Positions 17,328-27,044 of a DNA stretch of 64,000 bases are shown in pieces. The DNA is from JBAYJC01 sp041665285 (GTDB lineage: Bacteria; Patescibacteriota; Patescibacteriia; 2-12-FULL-60-25). The notes beneath the pieces were generated by a model. That model was not told the origin of the DNA. It ran no database searches and was given only the letters and a program-made list of their open reading frames with translations. The position numbers and the translations under genes were made by a program. How positions within the stretch are numbered: the first letter of the stretch is position 1; every line of letters begins with the position of its first letter. The DNA lies in NCBI GenBank assembly GCA_041665285.1, contig JBAYJC010000004.1, positions 1 to 64,000 of the forward strand, in the 5' to 3' direction.

Positions 17328-18554
17328 TCATTCGGTACGCATAGCCTCCATGGGATGCAGGGCCGCGGCTTTGCGCGCAGGGAAATACCCAAACACAAGC
17401 CCAATCACGGTTGAGACAACCAATCCAGAAACAATCCCGTTCACAGAAATCATAAAGACCCATCCCGGCTGATAGGCATTAATCACTTGAATGCCAATCC
17501 AAGAAAACAGCATTCCCAAAATAACACCTCCAAAACCTCCTGCGAGCGTGAGCAGAACTGCTTCTGCTAAAAACTGACGCAACACATCACGTGCCCGAGC
17601 GCCTATTGCTTTGCGTAATCCAATCTCCGTAATACGCTCCGTGACACTCACATACATGATATTCATGATGCCAATCCCTCCCACGAGGAGAGAGATCGCA
17701 GCAATTGAGCTCAACAAGATTTGAAGAACACCGGTCACCTGACTCACAGTTTTAATAGCATCCGCTTGAGACATAATAAAGAAATCATCCTTCTCCGGAT
17801 CTCCTTCTGGATTATCCAAGTTATGCGCCTCACGCATAATCACTTCAATCCGTGGCGTGGCTTCTTCCAGCGGCGTATCAGTTTTCACAATAATATATTC
17901 AAATTGTTTCCGCTGATAGACATCATCCATGGCCGTGACCGAAATATACGCAAGTTCATCAAGATTTTGAAAAAACTGCGTACCCATCTCCTCCATGACC
18001 CCAATAACTCGGAAACTATTTTTTCCAAACTTCACGCTCTTGCCCACGGCACGCTCTTGCCCAAACAGCTCCTCTGCAAGCGACTTACCTAATACCGTTA
18101 CGCGCGCGCGCCCATCCACATCCGCATCCGTCAAAAAAGCCCCGTCAGCAACACGATATCCTCCAATCACCATCTCATCAGGGAGCGTACCGATCAACGA
18201 AATATTCTTACTTACTCCGCCGGCCTGCGCTAAATCCGTTTGCATGATCTCTGCGGAAATCGCAGAAAGCCAAGGTTCGCGACGCAAACGTTTCACATCC
18301 TTGTATTCTAATGTCATCTCGACAAACGGCGATGGATTATCCGTTTGACTACGCGGACCCGGGTGAACAATCAACTTGTCCGATCCAAAGGAAGAGATCT
18401 GCCCTAAAATAAAGCTCTGTGCAGATTCTCCAATCGATAACGCAAGAATCACTGCCGCGATCCCAATCACAATCCCCAGCATCGTCAATAACGAGCGGTT
18501 GCGCGTGCGCACCAAACTGCTCCAAGCACTTTGTACCAAGTCATGCGCATGCAT
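17328..18554 (-). CDS. MacB/FtsX-family ABC transporter permease (first copy)
   Basis: 408 residues with the same design: N-terminal helix LLTMLGIVIGIAAVILALSIG, extracytoplasmic domain, and three C-terminal helices with LVGGIGIMNIMYVSVTERITEIGLRKAIGA and the final VFGYFPARKAAALHPMEAMRTE. It starts 4 bases after the ATPase gene stops and ends 1 base before the second permease begins. Operon: adaptor, ATPase, permease, permease, methyltransferase. Confidence 0.93.
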   Translation of the reverse strand: MHAHDLVQSAWSSLVRTRNRSLLTMLGIVIGIAAVILALSIGESAQSFILGQISSFGSDKLIVHPGPRSQTDNPSPFVEMTLEYKDVKRLRREPWLSAISAEIMQTDLAQAGGVSKNISLIGTLPDEMVIGGYRVADGAFLTDADVDGRARVTVLGKSLAEELFGQERAVGKSVKFGKNSFRVIGVMEEMGTQFFQNLDELAYISVTAMDDVYQRKQFEYIIVKTDTPLEEATPRIEVIMREAHNLDNPEGDPEKDDFFIMSQADAIKTVSQVTGVLQILLSSIAAISLLVGGIGIMNIMYVSVTERITEIGLRKAIGARARDVLRQFLAEAVLLTLAGGFGGVILGMLFSWIGIQVINAYQPGWVFMISVNGIVSGLVVSTVIGLVFGYFPARKAAALHPMEAMRTE

Positions 18555-18558
18555 ACCT

Positions 18559-19290
18559 TTATTTCACCAAATCTCCACTCGAAAGACACCGATGGAGCAC
18601 AGGCTTATCACTTTCAAGAAGGCCATCTTTCAACCGTAGAATGCGCTCTGCATGTTCAGCTGTATATGTTTCATGCGTGACCAACACAATCGTATGGCCA
18701 TGATCTATATTCAAATGTTGCAAAATTTGCATGACCGCGGCACCGGATTTGGAATCCAAATTTCCCGTAGGTTCATCTGCAAAGATCACGGGTGGCTTCC
18801 GAATCAAAGCACGCGCAATCGCCACACGTTGACGCTCGCCACCAGAAAGTTGGTTGGAAAGATTTTGCGCACGATGAGACAACCCAACAGACGTAATTGC
18901 CTCCATGGCCATGGCATCCCACTTTGTGGCAGGCACATCCGAATACAGAAGCGGCAACTTGACGTTGTCTAATACGGACGTTTTTGGAAGAAGGTTGAAT
19001 GTTTGGAAAATAAACCCCACTTTTTCTCCGCGCGTTCTTGCCAGCTCATCCTCATTCAGCGTCGAAACATCACGACCATCAAAAATATATTTACCGCCAG
19101 AAAGCGAATCCAAAAAACCTAGAATATGCATGAGTGTGGACTTGCCTGAACCAGACGGTCCCATAATCGCGACAAACTGTCCTTTGGGAATACCGAACGT
19201 TAACCCATGCAACACCGAGGTCACGATGTCGTCATTGATATAATCCTTTTTCAGCCCTTCCACCCGGATAATGTCTTTTGCATCTGCCAT
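18559..19290 (-). CDS. ABC transporter ATP-binding protein (MacB/LolD type)
   Basis: 243 residues from the ATG at 19290 (4 codons longer is possible). Walker A is GPSGSGKST, the Q-loop is FIFQTFNLLP, the signature is LSGGERQRVAIARAL, Walker B is PPVIFADEPTGNLD, and the switch His is in VTHE. It powers the two permeases next to it. No membrane domain is fused, unlike true MacB. Confidence 0.96.
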   Translation of the reverse strand: MADAKDIIRVEGLKKDYINDDIVTSVLHGLTFGIPKGQFVAIMGPSGSGKSTLMHILGFLDSLSGGKYIFDGRDVSTLNEDELARTRGEKVGFIFQTFNLLPKTSVLDNVKLPLLYSDVPATKWDAMAMEAITSVGLSHRAQNLSNQLSGGERQRVAIARALIRKPPVIFADEPTGNLDSKSGAAVMQILQHLNIDHGHTIVLVTHETYTAEHAERILRLKDGLLESDKPVLHRCLSSGDLVK

Positions 19291-19302
19291 GGAAAACTTC
19301 AA

Positions 19303-21141
19303 TTATTTTTTGGTGGTCTCTGCAACAATGACCTTTTCCCCTTCCTTGACTCCAGATAGCACCTCTACACGACCCTCATCGCCCTTGAGACCAATCACCA
19401 CGAGACGTTCGGAAGGCTTCTCATTCACCAAAACTCGAACGAATTTATCCCCATTTTTCGTGCGAATCGCGCGTAATGGCATAGAGAGCGTCTGTTTCTT
19501 TTCTCCGGTCGTCACCGTGACATTCGCAGTCATCCCAGGCTTTACCTCGCGCTCACCAGGCTCAATCTGCACGTATGTTTTATAATAGACCGCATCCTGC
19601 ACCTTTGTTTGATCTGGATCTTTGGCGGTCACTGTTCCCTGAAATTTCACATCATCGCCATACGCATCCAAGGTAATAGACGCGGATTGTCCCACGAGCA
19701 TCTTTGCAACATCCACCTCCGGAGTAAGGGCTTCGATACTATAGGTTTCTGCGCCAACCATTTTCACGACCGCAACATTTGCCGTCACCTGTTCACCCGC
19801 AGAAGGAATAATATCTGCAATCGTTCCATTCACTGGAGCAACAATCCATGCATTTTGCATATCATGCTCAGCTTTTTCATACGCCACTTGCGCCTGCTCA
19901 ACCGCGGCACGCAACGGAGCAAGATCCACGCCGCGCGGCCCAGCTTTTTTCAGATCCAATGTCGCTTCAGCCGCAGAAAGCGACGCTTTTGTGGTGGCAA
20001 CAGCGGCTTCTGCGGTTTTGATGGAAACGCTTGCATTCGTTTCTGCGGTTCCCAAGGCAATCTTCGCTGTTGTATACGCATCCTCTAATGACTGCACGGT
20101 CTGGGTACGCGTGAGCTCTGTGCCCTTGATCGTCTGAATCGCCGCAAGAACCGTTGAATTCTGCGTGGAAATGCTCGTACGATCCGTGGCAATGGAAGCC
20201 TGATACGTGGAAAGTTGTGTCGAGGTAAATGTCGCTGTCACCAAACTCGCAGACAACACTGTCTGCACATCCGTGAGATATGTTTGCATGACCACAATCG
20301 CAGAACGCAATTTTTCTGCGGCTGACAAAATATCCTGTGATGTTGATTGTGCCGTCAATGCGCGTACAGCGGTTTCTGCCTCCTGCTTCGCAAGTTTTGC
20401 TGGTCGATAGGAGTTTTGCGCACGCTCCATGGAGCCATACGCAAGCACGCCAAATGCATTTGCATAAATGCCAGAGTTTCCAGAATTATCCACGCCCGTC
20501 ACCGCATCTCCATCCGTCAGAGCCGTTGTCATGGGGCCCAGAGCGGCGTTCAACGACGCGCGGACAGAATCATAGGAGTTCTGCACGTTCTGATTTGCAA
20601 TTGCATCAGCATTCGCAAGACTATTCTTCGCCGTTTCCACAGCGACTTGCGCAGTACGAACCGTGTTTGCTGTTGTGAGTTTTGCACTCTCCAAATCAGA
20701 TACCGCCTTATCATACGCAACCCGTGCCTGCTCAACACTCGTTTCAGCCACACGAATCGCCTGTGCTGTTTCTCCGGCAACACGCGAAGCAAGATTTGCC
20801 TGAGCAATCGCAAGAGCCGCGCGCGCTGAACGCATGGCAAACGTCACATCTTCGTTCTTGAGTTCTGCGAGCACATCCCCGCGCTCAACCACATCCCCTT
20901 TTTTCGCATAAATCTCCCCAATGGTGCCGCTCATTTTAAAAGCCAAATCAATACGCGATGCTGGCTTGATAGATCCCGTAATCTCCACGGTTTGCACAAC
21001 ATCCCGCCTCTCAATGATCGCGGTTTCATACACCGACGCGTTACTTGCGGCGCTTGATCGCCAATACCAAATACCACCACCAACCACAAGCCCTAACACA
21101 ATCCAGGTGGACGCACGCTTCAAAATCACAGGCAATGCCAT
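19303..21141 (-). CDS. MacA/HlyD-like membrane fusion (adaptor) protein
   Basis: 612 residues from the ATG at 21141. An N-terminal signal anchor (STWIVLGLVVGGGIWYW) is followed by a biotinyl-lipoyl-type half (IDLAFKMSGTIGEIYAKKGDVVERGDVLAEL). A very long alpha-helical hairpin rich in Ala/Thr/Gln follows, then the second lipoyl half (IVAPVNGTIADIIPSAGEQV) and the beta-barrel domain (VKPGMTANVTVTTGEKK). Typical MacA has about 370 residues; the extra length is in the hairpin (about 110-440). It would link the ABC permeases to outside structures such as the S-layer. Confidence 0.9.
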   Translation of the reverse strand: MALPVILKRASTWIVLGLVVGGGIWYWRSSAASNASVYETAIIERRDVVQTVEITGSIKPASRIDLAFKMSGTIGEIYAKKGDVVERGDVLAELKNEDVTFAMRSARAALAIAQANLASRVAGETAQAIRVAETSVEQARVAYDKAVSDLESAKLTTANTVRTAQVAVETAKNSLANADAIANQNVQNSYDSVRASLNAALGPMTTALTDGDAVTGVDNSGNSGIYANAFGVLAYGSMERAQNSYRPAKLAKQEAETAVRALTAQSTSQDILSAAEKLRSAIVVMQTYLTDVQTVLSASLVTATFTSTQLSTYQASIATDRTSISTQNSTVLAAIQTIKGTELTRTQTVQSLEDAYTTAKIALGTAETNASVSIKTAEAAVATTKASLSAAEATLDLKKAGPRGVDLAPLRAAVEQAQVAYEKAEHDMQNAWIVAPVNGTIADIIPSAGEQVTANVAVVKMVGAETYSIEALTPEVDVAKMLVGQSASITLDAYGDDVKFQGTVTAKDPDQTKVQDAVYYKTYVQIEPGEREVKPGMTANVTVTTGEKKQTLSMPLRAIRTKNGDKFVRVLVNEKPSERLVVIGLKGDEGRVEVLSGVKEGEKVIVAETTKK

Positions 21142-21151
21142 AAGTAGATGT

Positions 21152-21180
21152 ATTTTCTCGTAAAAACACGGAGACGTCAA
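21152..21180 (-). promoter_or_regulatory. Possible promoter of the MacAB-like operon
   Basis: Minus strand TTGACG (21180-21175), 17-base spacer, GAAAAT as a weak -10. It lies in the divergent gap between the adaptor gene and queA. Confidence 0.4.
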
Positions 21181-21232
21181 TCAACGAAATGCCACCATAG
21201 ACGTTCTGCGCGATCTCGTCTACCCTACGGCC

Positions 21233-22243
21233 ATGAACGTCAGCGACTTTGACTACCACCTTCCAGAAGAACGCATTGCTCAAGTGCCCATGGAGCCGCG
21301 CGAGCAAGCGAAATTGCTGGTGTTAGACCGAAAAAATGAAACGATCGAGGACCGGTATGTTTTTGATATTCCCTCGTTTCTCACGCCAGGTGACTTGCTC
21401 GTCTTCAACGATAGCAAAGTATTCAAAGCCCGATTGCACGCGAAAACGCAAAGCGGAGCAATCATCGAAATCTTTCTCTTACGACCCCAAGACCGCGCCG
21501 AAGCTTGGCTCGCGCTCATCAAGCCTGGGCGTAAGGTTCAGCAAGGCGATGGTCTTTTGCTGGAAGACGACACAGAGGCAACTGTCGTCGAAAAACACGC
21601 GGACGGGACTATCACACTTGATTTTCATCGCTCTCCAGACGAGGTCTTTGCGCTTGCTGACCGTTTTGGCGAAGTGCCGACGCCGCCGTATGTCAAAGCT
21701 TCACAAGAAAATGATCGCGCCTATCAAACCGTGTACGCAAAACACACAGGATCCGTTGCCGCGCCAACCGCAGGCTTTCACTTCACCGAACATTTACTCG
21801 ACGAGTTGCGCGCAAAAGGCGTTCGCATCGCATTCGTGACGCTCCACGTTGGCCTCGGCACATTTCGGCCCATGAAAACAGAGACGCTCGAAGCACACGA
21901 GATGCACGAAGAATGGACGCATGTCCCAGACGAGACCGCAGACGCCATCGCAGAAGCAAAACGCAACGGTCATCGCGTGATCGCTGTCGGCACAACGACC
22001 GTCCGCGCGCTTGAATCTGCGGCAGGCCAAACCTTTTCCGGCTTCACGCGCCTCTTCATCACCCCAGGCTATTCCTTTCGCGTGATCGACAGCCTCATCA
22101 CCAACTTCCACCTCCCTAAGTCCACGCTCCTCGTACTCGTCTCCTCTTTTGCGGGTCGCGACTTCATCCTCCAAGCCTACAAACACGCGATTGAGCACGA
22201 CTATCGTTTCTACTCCTTTGGCGATGCGATGCTTATAAAATAA
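21233..22243 (+). CDS. queA: S-adenosylmethionine:tRNA ribosyltransferase-isomerase
   Basis: 336 residues, full length. Family hallmarks: FDYHLPEERIAQVP near the N-terminus, DLLVFNDSKVFKARL, GSVAAPTAGFHFTEHLL, FVTLHVGLGTFRPMKTE, HRVIAVGTTTVRALESA and DSLITNFHLPKSTLLVLVSSFAG. It transfers the ribose of SAM to preQ1-modified tRNA to make epoxyqueuosine at position 34. No tgt or queuosine biosynthesis genes are near. It is transcribed divergently from the MacAB-like operon and ends against the cassette terminator at 22248. Confidence 0.97.
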   Translation: MNVSDFDYHLPEERIAQVPMEPREQAKLLVLDRKNETIEDRYVFDIPSFLTPGDLLVFNDSKVFKARLHAKTQSGAIIEIFLLRPQDRAEAWLALIKPGRKVQQGDGLLLEDDTEATVVEKHADGTITLDFHRSPDEVFALADRFGEVPTPPYVKASQENDRAYQTVYAKHTGSVAAPTAGFHFTEHLLDELRAKGVRIAFVTLHVGLGTFRPMKTETLEAHEMHEEWTHVPDETADAIAEAKRNGHRVIAVGTTTVRALESAAGQTFSGFTRLFITPGYSFRVIDSLITNFHLPKSTLLVLVSSFAGRDFILQAYKHAIEHDYRFYSFGDAMLIK

Positions 22244-22285
22244 AAAAGCTCTACCAAGTCCGACAGACGTCGAACCAAGCAGAGC
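22234..22285 (-). terminator. Terminator of the 207-residue cassette gene
   Basis: Read on the minus strand, a GCTCT...AGAGC stem with an inner TTCGAC/GTCGGA stem is followed by CTTTTTTATTTTA. Confidence 0.75.
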
Positions 22286-22355
22286 CAAGACCAAGGATCC
22301 AAGGGCCAACGACAAGTGCCGAGGGTCCAAGTCCGCCAGTTGGCGGACCAGGTGC

Positions 22356-22979
22356 CTACAGAAGAACCTCGCGGAACCCCACGAACGAGAAGAGGACGTG
22401 CCACAGACCGCCGACCCTGCCCTGGTAGAGCCCCCGGTCCCCGCCGTCGAAGCTGGAGTACGGGGCACAGAGGTAGCCACCCGGATGACGCCAGCAACCG
22501 TTGTCGTCAGGGACACTGGCATGCCACCCATTTAGACCACACGTTAGTCGCCAGGCGGTGAAGGCTCCGGCGTCGCCGTGGAACCCCTTGTCGCGGAAGT
22601 ACCCCCTGACCTCCTCGGACCCCACGGAACGACCAGGGGTCCAGATGAGCGGCTCGAACCACCTTCCGCGCCCAAGGATTTCCGTGCCATCTTGACCGCG
22701 GTAGTAGTCCCAGTCCTTGTAGCCACGATCCAGGCGCGTGAGCCGGAGCCTCTTCTCCGCGAATGCCGTGAGAGCTACAGCCGAGAGGTCCGGGACGAGG
22801 AGGATATTGCTACCGCTCTGCGGGAAAAACTCGCGGTGGAGTGCGTCGAGCGCGCGGTCCACGCCGCGCGTGGCGCGGATGGCATCGCCCAACGCCTTGG
22901 TGAACCTCCCGTGTCGCGCAAGCTGGACCAGCGTCTCCAGGCCCTCTCCCAACGAACCCTCGATGAGGCGTGCACTCAT
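22356..22979 (-). CDS. Orphan cassette protein, 207 residues, aromatic/Gly-rich C-terminus
   Basis: I do not recognise a family. The N-terminal half is helical and Arg/Leu-rich (GSLGEGLETLVQLARHGRF). The second half is rich in Trp, Tyr, Gly and Asp (RGYKDWDYYRGQDGTEILGRGRW, then CGLNGWHASVPDDNGCWRHPGG and GLWHVLFSFVGF), somewhat like a sulfatase-modifying or lectin-like region, with no firm match. No signal peptide or transmembrane helix. The gene is visibly GC-richer than queA and the glycosyltransferases beside it. It has its own TTGACA/TAGCTT promoter, a GAAAGAGG ribosome site and a terminator, with a leader of about 135 bases. Confidence 0.7.
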   Translation of the reverse strand: MSARLIEGSLGEGLETLVQLARHGRFTKALGDAIRATRGVDRALDALHREFFPQSGSNILLVPDLSAVALTAFAEKRLRLTRLDRGYKDWDYYRGQDGTEILGRGRWFEPLIWTPGRSVGSEEVRGYFRDKGFHGDAGAFTAWRLTCGLNGWHASVPDDNGCWRHPGGYLCAPYSSFDGGDRGLYQGRVGGLWHVLFSFVGFREVLL

Positions 22980-23119
22980 GGCGTACCTCTTTCTCTATTG
23001 CCGCCGGCGTACCACATCACGAGAGACATCTCGCGACCTGGCGTACCTCATTGAAAAGCGGCTTTTTTGCAGGATCAGGGCGATCCAACGAAAAAGCCAC
23101 GCTCCAATGCCGAAACGGT

Positions 23120-23148
23120 AAGCTAGCCTTTTTTGAAGCGAATGTCAA
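23120..23148 (-). promoter_or_regulatory. Promoter of the 207-residue cassette gene
   Basis: Minus strand TTGACA (23148-23143), 17-base spacer, TAGCTT (23125-23120). Confidence 0.75.
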
Positions 23149-23180
23149 GCCGGAGCCAACCCGATCGAAGATCTTTCTAG

Positions 23181-23283
23181 CCTCCCTCTCCTTACGAAGG
23201 AGAGGGAATGAGGGTGAGGTGGGAGCCCGTCCGATCGAAGATCCTTCGGCTTCGTTGCGTCCAACGCAACTACGCTCAGGATG
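23181..23283. repeat. Dispersed palindromic repeats between cassette and glycosyltransferase
   Basis: CCTCCCTCTCCTT...AAGGAGAGGG with a GAGGTGGGAGCCCG flank is closely matched at 63378-63422 (opposite strand) and, more loosely, inside xseA at 44627-44671. It is followed by the repeat GATCCTTCGGCTTCG...ACGCTCAGGATGACG, related to 2556-2585. GATCGAAGAT also occurs twice here, at both sides. Confidence 0.65.
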
Positions 23284-24505
23284 ACGAAACGCCCGCTTCC
23301 CTATAGCATTCCTCCACTTTCGCGAGATGGTGTTTCCAGAGATGGTTGGCTCGTACTTTTTCGCGGCCCCGCTCCCCCATCTTGGTGCGCATTTCTGGGG
23401 TGGTCGCAAGCAGGCGGCGGATGATACGCGTCCAGTCTTCCACATCGCCAGGCTGGGCGAGGAATCCGTTTGCGCCATCTTCCACGAGTTCTGGATTGCC
23501 GCCAATGCGCGTGGCAAGGCATGGGATGCCGTCACCCATGGCCTCGAGTAAAACACCTGACGCATTTTCATACATGATCGTTGGAAGCACGATCGCCTCT
23601 GCGCGACGACGGATCTTTGTGAGCTCATCCGGTACAATGAACCCGAGGAAAGAGATGTGAGTTGCGCCCGTTGATCGGACAAAGGATTTGAGCCGCTCAT
23701 CGTCTGGACCTGTGCCAGCGATTTTCACGGGCAATTCTGGTATCTTAACAGCGGCCTCTAAAAAACTCATCACTCCTTTTTCTCGCGACAACCTTCCGGC
23801 GTATAGCACATATCCACCTCCACGTTCAGCGGGCGTTTCTGCGAGTACGGCTGGATTGGGCACAAAACGCATTTTATTGGGTGGCTGTCCCCAGTCTTCC
23901 ATCTTTTCTTTCATGAAATGCGATGGACACAAAAAGAGACGTACGGTTTTTTCGTATTGTTGCGTGGTCTTGGTAAATCCCATTTCTACGGCGGCGAGTA
24001 CATTCGGAGCAAGCTCGGGCGCAAGACAACGATGCCGCACTACATTCCAATAACGGCCTCCTTTGCATCGTTCGCACGGAGCCCCTTCTGTGAACATCTT
24101 GTAGTTCGGACAGGCGATTTTATAATCGTGTAACGTTTGCACACACGGGATGGTTCGCGCACGAATCGGCGCCAGGATCGAGGTCGAAAGGTGGTGATAG
24201 ATATTATGCAGATGCACCACGTCCGGTTTCACCTGATCAAGCATACGCTCCATAGCCATGCGCGCCTCACGGTTCCAAAGAAAGGCTATGGCTTTCCGCG
24301 CATCACGCACCATGCCCTCGCGTTTGTCCATGGCAAAGCGCTCGACAAATAAGCCAGCATCTCGAGAGGGTTGATTGCGGTCACTGCGCGTAGAAAAGGC
24401 GTGTACCTCATGCCCCGCTTCCGTTTGCGCGCGTATCAATGCGTGCATATACACTTCTGCGCCGCCGTGCAAATCGAAAAATTTATTGACGTGAAGAATG
24501 CGCAT
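23276..24505 (-). CDS. GT4-family glycosyltransferase
   Basis: 409 residues. GT-B fold with N-terminal LHVNKFFDLHGGAEVYMHAL and, in the C-terminal half, YAGRLSREKGVMSFLEA, the nucleotide-sugar region ISFLGFIVPDEL and the EX7E-like VLPTIMYENASGVLLEAMGDG. It carries a Cys cluster (CERCKGGRYWNVVRHRC) seen in a subset of GT4 enzymes. Probably adds a sugar to a surface polysaccharide or lipid carrier at the inner face of the membrane. It overlaps the next gene upstream by 23 bases. Confidence 0.92.
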   Translation of the reverse strand: MRILHVNKFFDLHGGAEVYMHALIRAQTEAGHEVHAFSTRSDRNQPSRDAGLFVERFAMDKREGMVRDARKAIAFLWNREARMAMERMLDQVKPDVVHLHNIYHHLSTSILAPIRARTIPCVQTLHDYKIACPNYKMFTEGAPCERCKGGRYWNVVRHRCLAPELAPNVLAAVEMGFTKTTQQYEKTVRLFLCPSHFMKEKMEDWGQPPNKMRFVPNPAVLAETPAERGGGYVLYAGRLSREKGVMSFLEAAVKIPELPVKIAGTGPDDERLKSFVRSTGATHISFLGFIVPDELTKIRRRAEAIVLPTIMYENASGVLLEAMGDGIPCLATRIGGNPELVEDGANGFLAQPGDVEDWTRIIRRLLATTPEMRTKMGERGREKVRANHLWKHHLAKVEECYREAGVSSS

Positions 24506-25562
24506 AACGTTGATAAAGATCCGTATATTCCTTGATCATCCGTTCAAGAGTAAAAGTTTTTCGTGCGATCTTTTGCGCCTCTCCTGCGCGTCGTAAGGCA
24601 GAGATTGGATCTGCGAGAACCATGCGTAACTGTCGCGTCCAATCCTCCACAGAACCTGGTGCGGCAAAGGCAAGTGCGTGCTCATCAAACGTCTCGCGAA
24701 ACACAGGAAGATCGCTCGCGATGATTGGCACGCCTGAGACTGCGGCTTCGACCATGGCAAGACCCTGCCCCTCCCAACGCGAGGGAAAACAAAAGATATC
24801 TGCCTTTGCGAATTGCTTGGCGACCTGCGGGACGTTCCCGTGGAATTGTACACGCGGCAATATTCCCAGCTCCTCTGCAAGCTTTTCTAGCTCATGACGC
24901 TTGTGTCCTTCTCCGTACACATCAAGCACCCATGGTCGTTTGATCTGTGCAAGCGCGCGCAAAAGCGTTTCGTGATCTTTTTGCGGGACAAGACGACCAA
25001 CGGAAATAAGACGAGGCGTATCATGAAAAGATAAAGATCCGCGCAAAGGAATCAACCCAAGATCAAGGCCATTGCGAATGACAGAAAGACGGTCGTCCTT
25101 TACACGAAACTCTTTCTTGGCATAGTGCCGCACAGCTTCAGACACGCAAGCTACATGGTCTGCACGACGATAGGCCATTCCTCGCAAAGCATGCTTTGCA
25201 AAACCATCATCACGATCATCATTGTGAAGCGTGGCGATCCAAGGATGGATTCGCTCACGAAATGCCACATAGCCAGCCCAGACATCCCCTCCTAAATGCG
25301 TGTGTAATATCTGTGGACGATGCGCTTTGAGTTCTGCACGCAGGAAACGAACGGTCTGACGACGATCGCGCGTTTCTGGACCGATCGCAATCGGAATGCC
25401 GGCCGAACGAAAATCCTCTGCCATTTCCCCGCCACCGCCCGCCGCAATGACCCGCACATCAAACACCTCCTTTGGAAGATGCGTAGCAATATCAAACACA
25501 ACGCGCTCTGCGCCAGCGCGACCAAGCGTCCATAACACGTGCGTGATCACTATTCGTTCCAT
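24483..25562 (-). CDS. GT4-family glycosyltransferase
   Basis: 359 residues from the ATG at 25562 (MERIVITHVLWTLGRAGAE); upstream codons are unlike the family. HVLWTLGRAGAERVVFDIA at the N-terminus, LISVGRLVPQKDHETLLRAL in the donor domain and FPSRWEGQGLAMVEAAVSG as the EX7E region. Overlaps the O-antigen-ligase-like gene by 13 bases, so the three genes 23276-27022 form one unit. Confidence 0.93.
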   Translation of the reverse strand: MERIVITHVLWTLGRAGAERVVFDIATHLPKEVFDVRVIAAGGGGEMAEDFRSAGIPIAIGPETRDRRQTVRFLRAELKAHRPQILHTHLGGDVWAGYVAFRERIHPWIATLHNDDRDDGFAKHALRGMAYRRADHVACVSEAVRHYAKKEFRVKDDRLSVIRNGLDLGLIPLRGSLSFHDTPRLISVGRLVPQKDHETLLRALAQIKRPWVLDVYGEGHKRHELEKLAEELGILPRVQFHGNVPQVAKQFAKADIFCFPSRWEGQGLAMVEAAVSGVPIIASDLPVFRETFDEHALAFAAPGSVEDWTRQLRMVLADPISALRRAGEAQKIARKTFTLERMIKEYTDLYQRYAHSSRQ

Positions 25563-27022
25563 GAGAAAAAAGAAGGGGCTCGGCTGGATCCTCGCGAGAA
25601 CAGTCGCGCCGCGGCAAGGAATATGCCAACCGGAAGCCATAATTTAGGCGACCAGTATGTGGTGTTGAAAAGCTGATACGTAAACGCGCCCATGACAGAG
25701 GATGCCAGCAAAAGGAAACAGAGGCGCGTGGACAAACTCTGCTTTTTCACGGTTTTCCACGCTTGTTGTCCAAGTATCGCAATGGAGATCATCACAAAGA
25801 CAAAGGCGGTCAAACCAAGGAAGCCTGTCTCTGCCGCGAGCTTCTGAAGGACACCATGCGCATCCATGGGGCCGCCAAAATCCAGATGATACGCTTGTGA
25901 CAATCCCACACGATCCACAAATGTCCCTGCACCAACGCCAATCCACGGGCTTCCAAGAAACAAGCTCCACGAAATGCCCGTGAGCATGGCGCGTGCGTCT
26001 GTGGAGCTCTGGACATCTGAACGCAAAGAATACACTGCCATGCCAAGAACAAGCGGGGTCAAGGCTAATCCGACCATCAAAAAGGTTCGTGCGTATTTAT
26101 GTAACAAGGGGCGCCAGAGCATAACCGCAAGAAAAGCACATTCAACAAAGAGCGTGATCCAGGCTGTGCGCGCAAAGGTGAGCAAAGCAACGAGCGTCAT
26201 AAACCCTGCGGCAATCCATACAGCAAGACGGAGCCGTGTTTCACGAAGAAGCGTTGAGAGCGCGAGTGCAACAGGTGCGGTAAACAAGAGAAGTTCTGCA
26301 AGAACATTATGATTATCACCTAAAGGATACACGCCAAAGAAGGGCATGGGGTGCAAGCGACTCCATCCAGTGTAGACCGAATACACAGAACGAAGACTGT
26401 CCAAGGCAAAAAACGTTCCAAGCGCCGTAAGAACCGCCAAAGAAATCATCAGAGTTCGCTCACGGCGAATCGTGTTTACCGGCACAACAACAGAAACCAG
26501 ATATACCCAAAGCACTGGATGTAACGCAAAAAGGATCACCTGCGGCCAGCCTGGTTCTGCCGCAGAAAATCCTGAGACAATATGCGCGAACACAAGCAAG
26601 GAAAAAGCACCCGCAAAAGGCAACCAAGGCCGCTCATCGCGACTGCTGTCCACAGTGCCGATCAGCAGACGCAAAGCCCATCCCGCGAGAAAAACAAGGG
26701 CAACAAGTTCGTTCGGGTGTATGGCAAACCATCCATCAAAAAGACGTGCGTTGAATGGATCGCGCCAAACAGGAATCGAGACAAACCATTCGATCATGGG
26801 TGCCGTGGCGAGCACGACGTAGAATGCGATCTGCGGACATCGCCAGGCGAAGAGGACGCCCACACCTAACGCAAGACCGGAGATGTATCCCAAAGGAATC
26901 CCAAGAACCATGGCCAACACAAAAAGAAACAGGGATAGAAAAAGCCCCCACCCAAAGCGCGGCCAGTGGGTCTGTGCGGAATCCGTTTTCGGAATCGAAA
27001 GAAAAGAGAGAGCGTTCATCAT
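25550..27022 (-). CDS. O-antigen ligase/polymerase-like membrane protein (Wzy/WaaL family)
   Basis: 490 residues with about 12 hydrophobic segments. The long extracytoplasmic loop before the last helices contains SPWIGVGAGTFVD and DAHGVLQKLAAETGFLGLTA, the Wzy_C pattern. Such proteins polymerise or ligate lipid-linked glycans outside the membrane. It heads an operon with two GT4 enzymes, consistent with making a surface polysaccharide or glycoprotein glycan. Confidence 0.88.
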   Translation of the reverse strand: MMNALSFLSIPKTDSAQTHWPRFGWGLFLSLFLFVLAMVLGIPLGYISGLALGVGVLFAWRCPQIAFYVVLATAPMIEWFVSIPVWRDPFNARLFDGWFAIHPNELVALVFLAGWALRLLIGTVDSSRDERPWLPFAGAFSLLVFAHIVSGFSAAEPGWPQVILFALHPVLWVYLVSVVVPVNTIRRERTLMISLAVLTALGTFFALDSLRSVYSVYTGWSRLHPMPFFGVYPLGDNHNVLAELLLFTAPVALALSTLLRETRLRLAVWIAAGFMTLVALLTFARTAWITLFVECAFLAVMLWRPLLHKYARTFLMVGLALTPLVLGMAVYSLRSDVQSSTDARAMLTGISWSLFLGSPWIGVGAGTFVDRVGLSQAYHLDFGGPMDAHGVLQKLAAETGFLGLTAFVFVMISIAILGQQAWKTVKKQSLSTRLCFLLLASSVMGAFTYQLFNTTYWSPKLWLPVGIFLAAARLFSRGSSRAPSFFSWNE

Positions 27023-27044
27023 CTTCCACGGGATAGAATATCAC

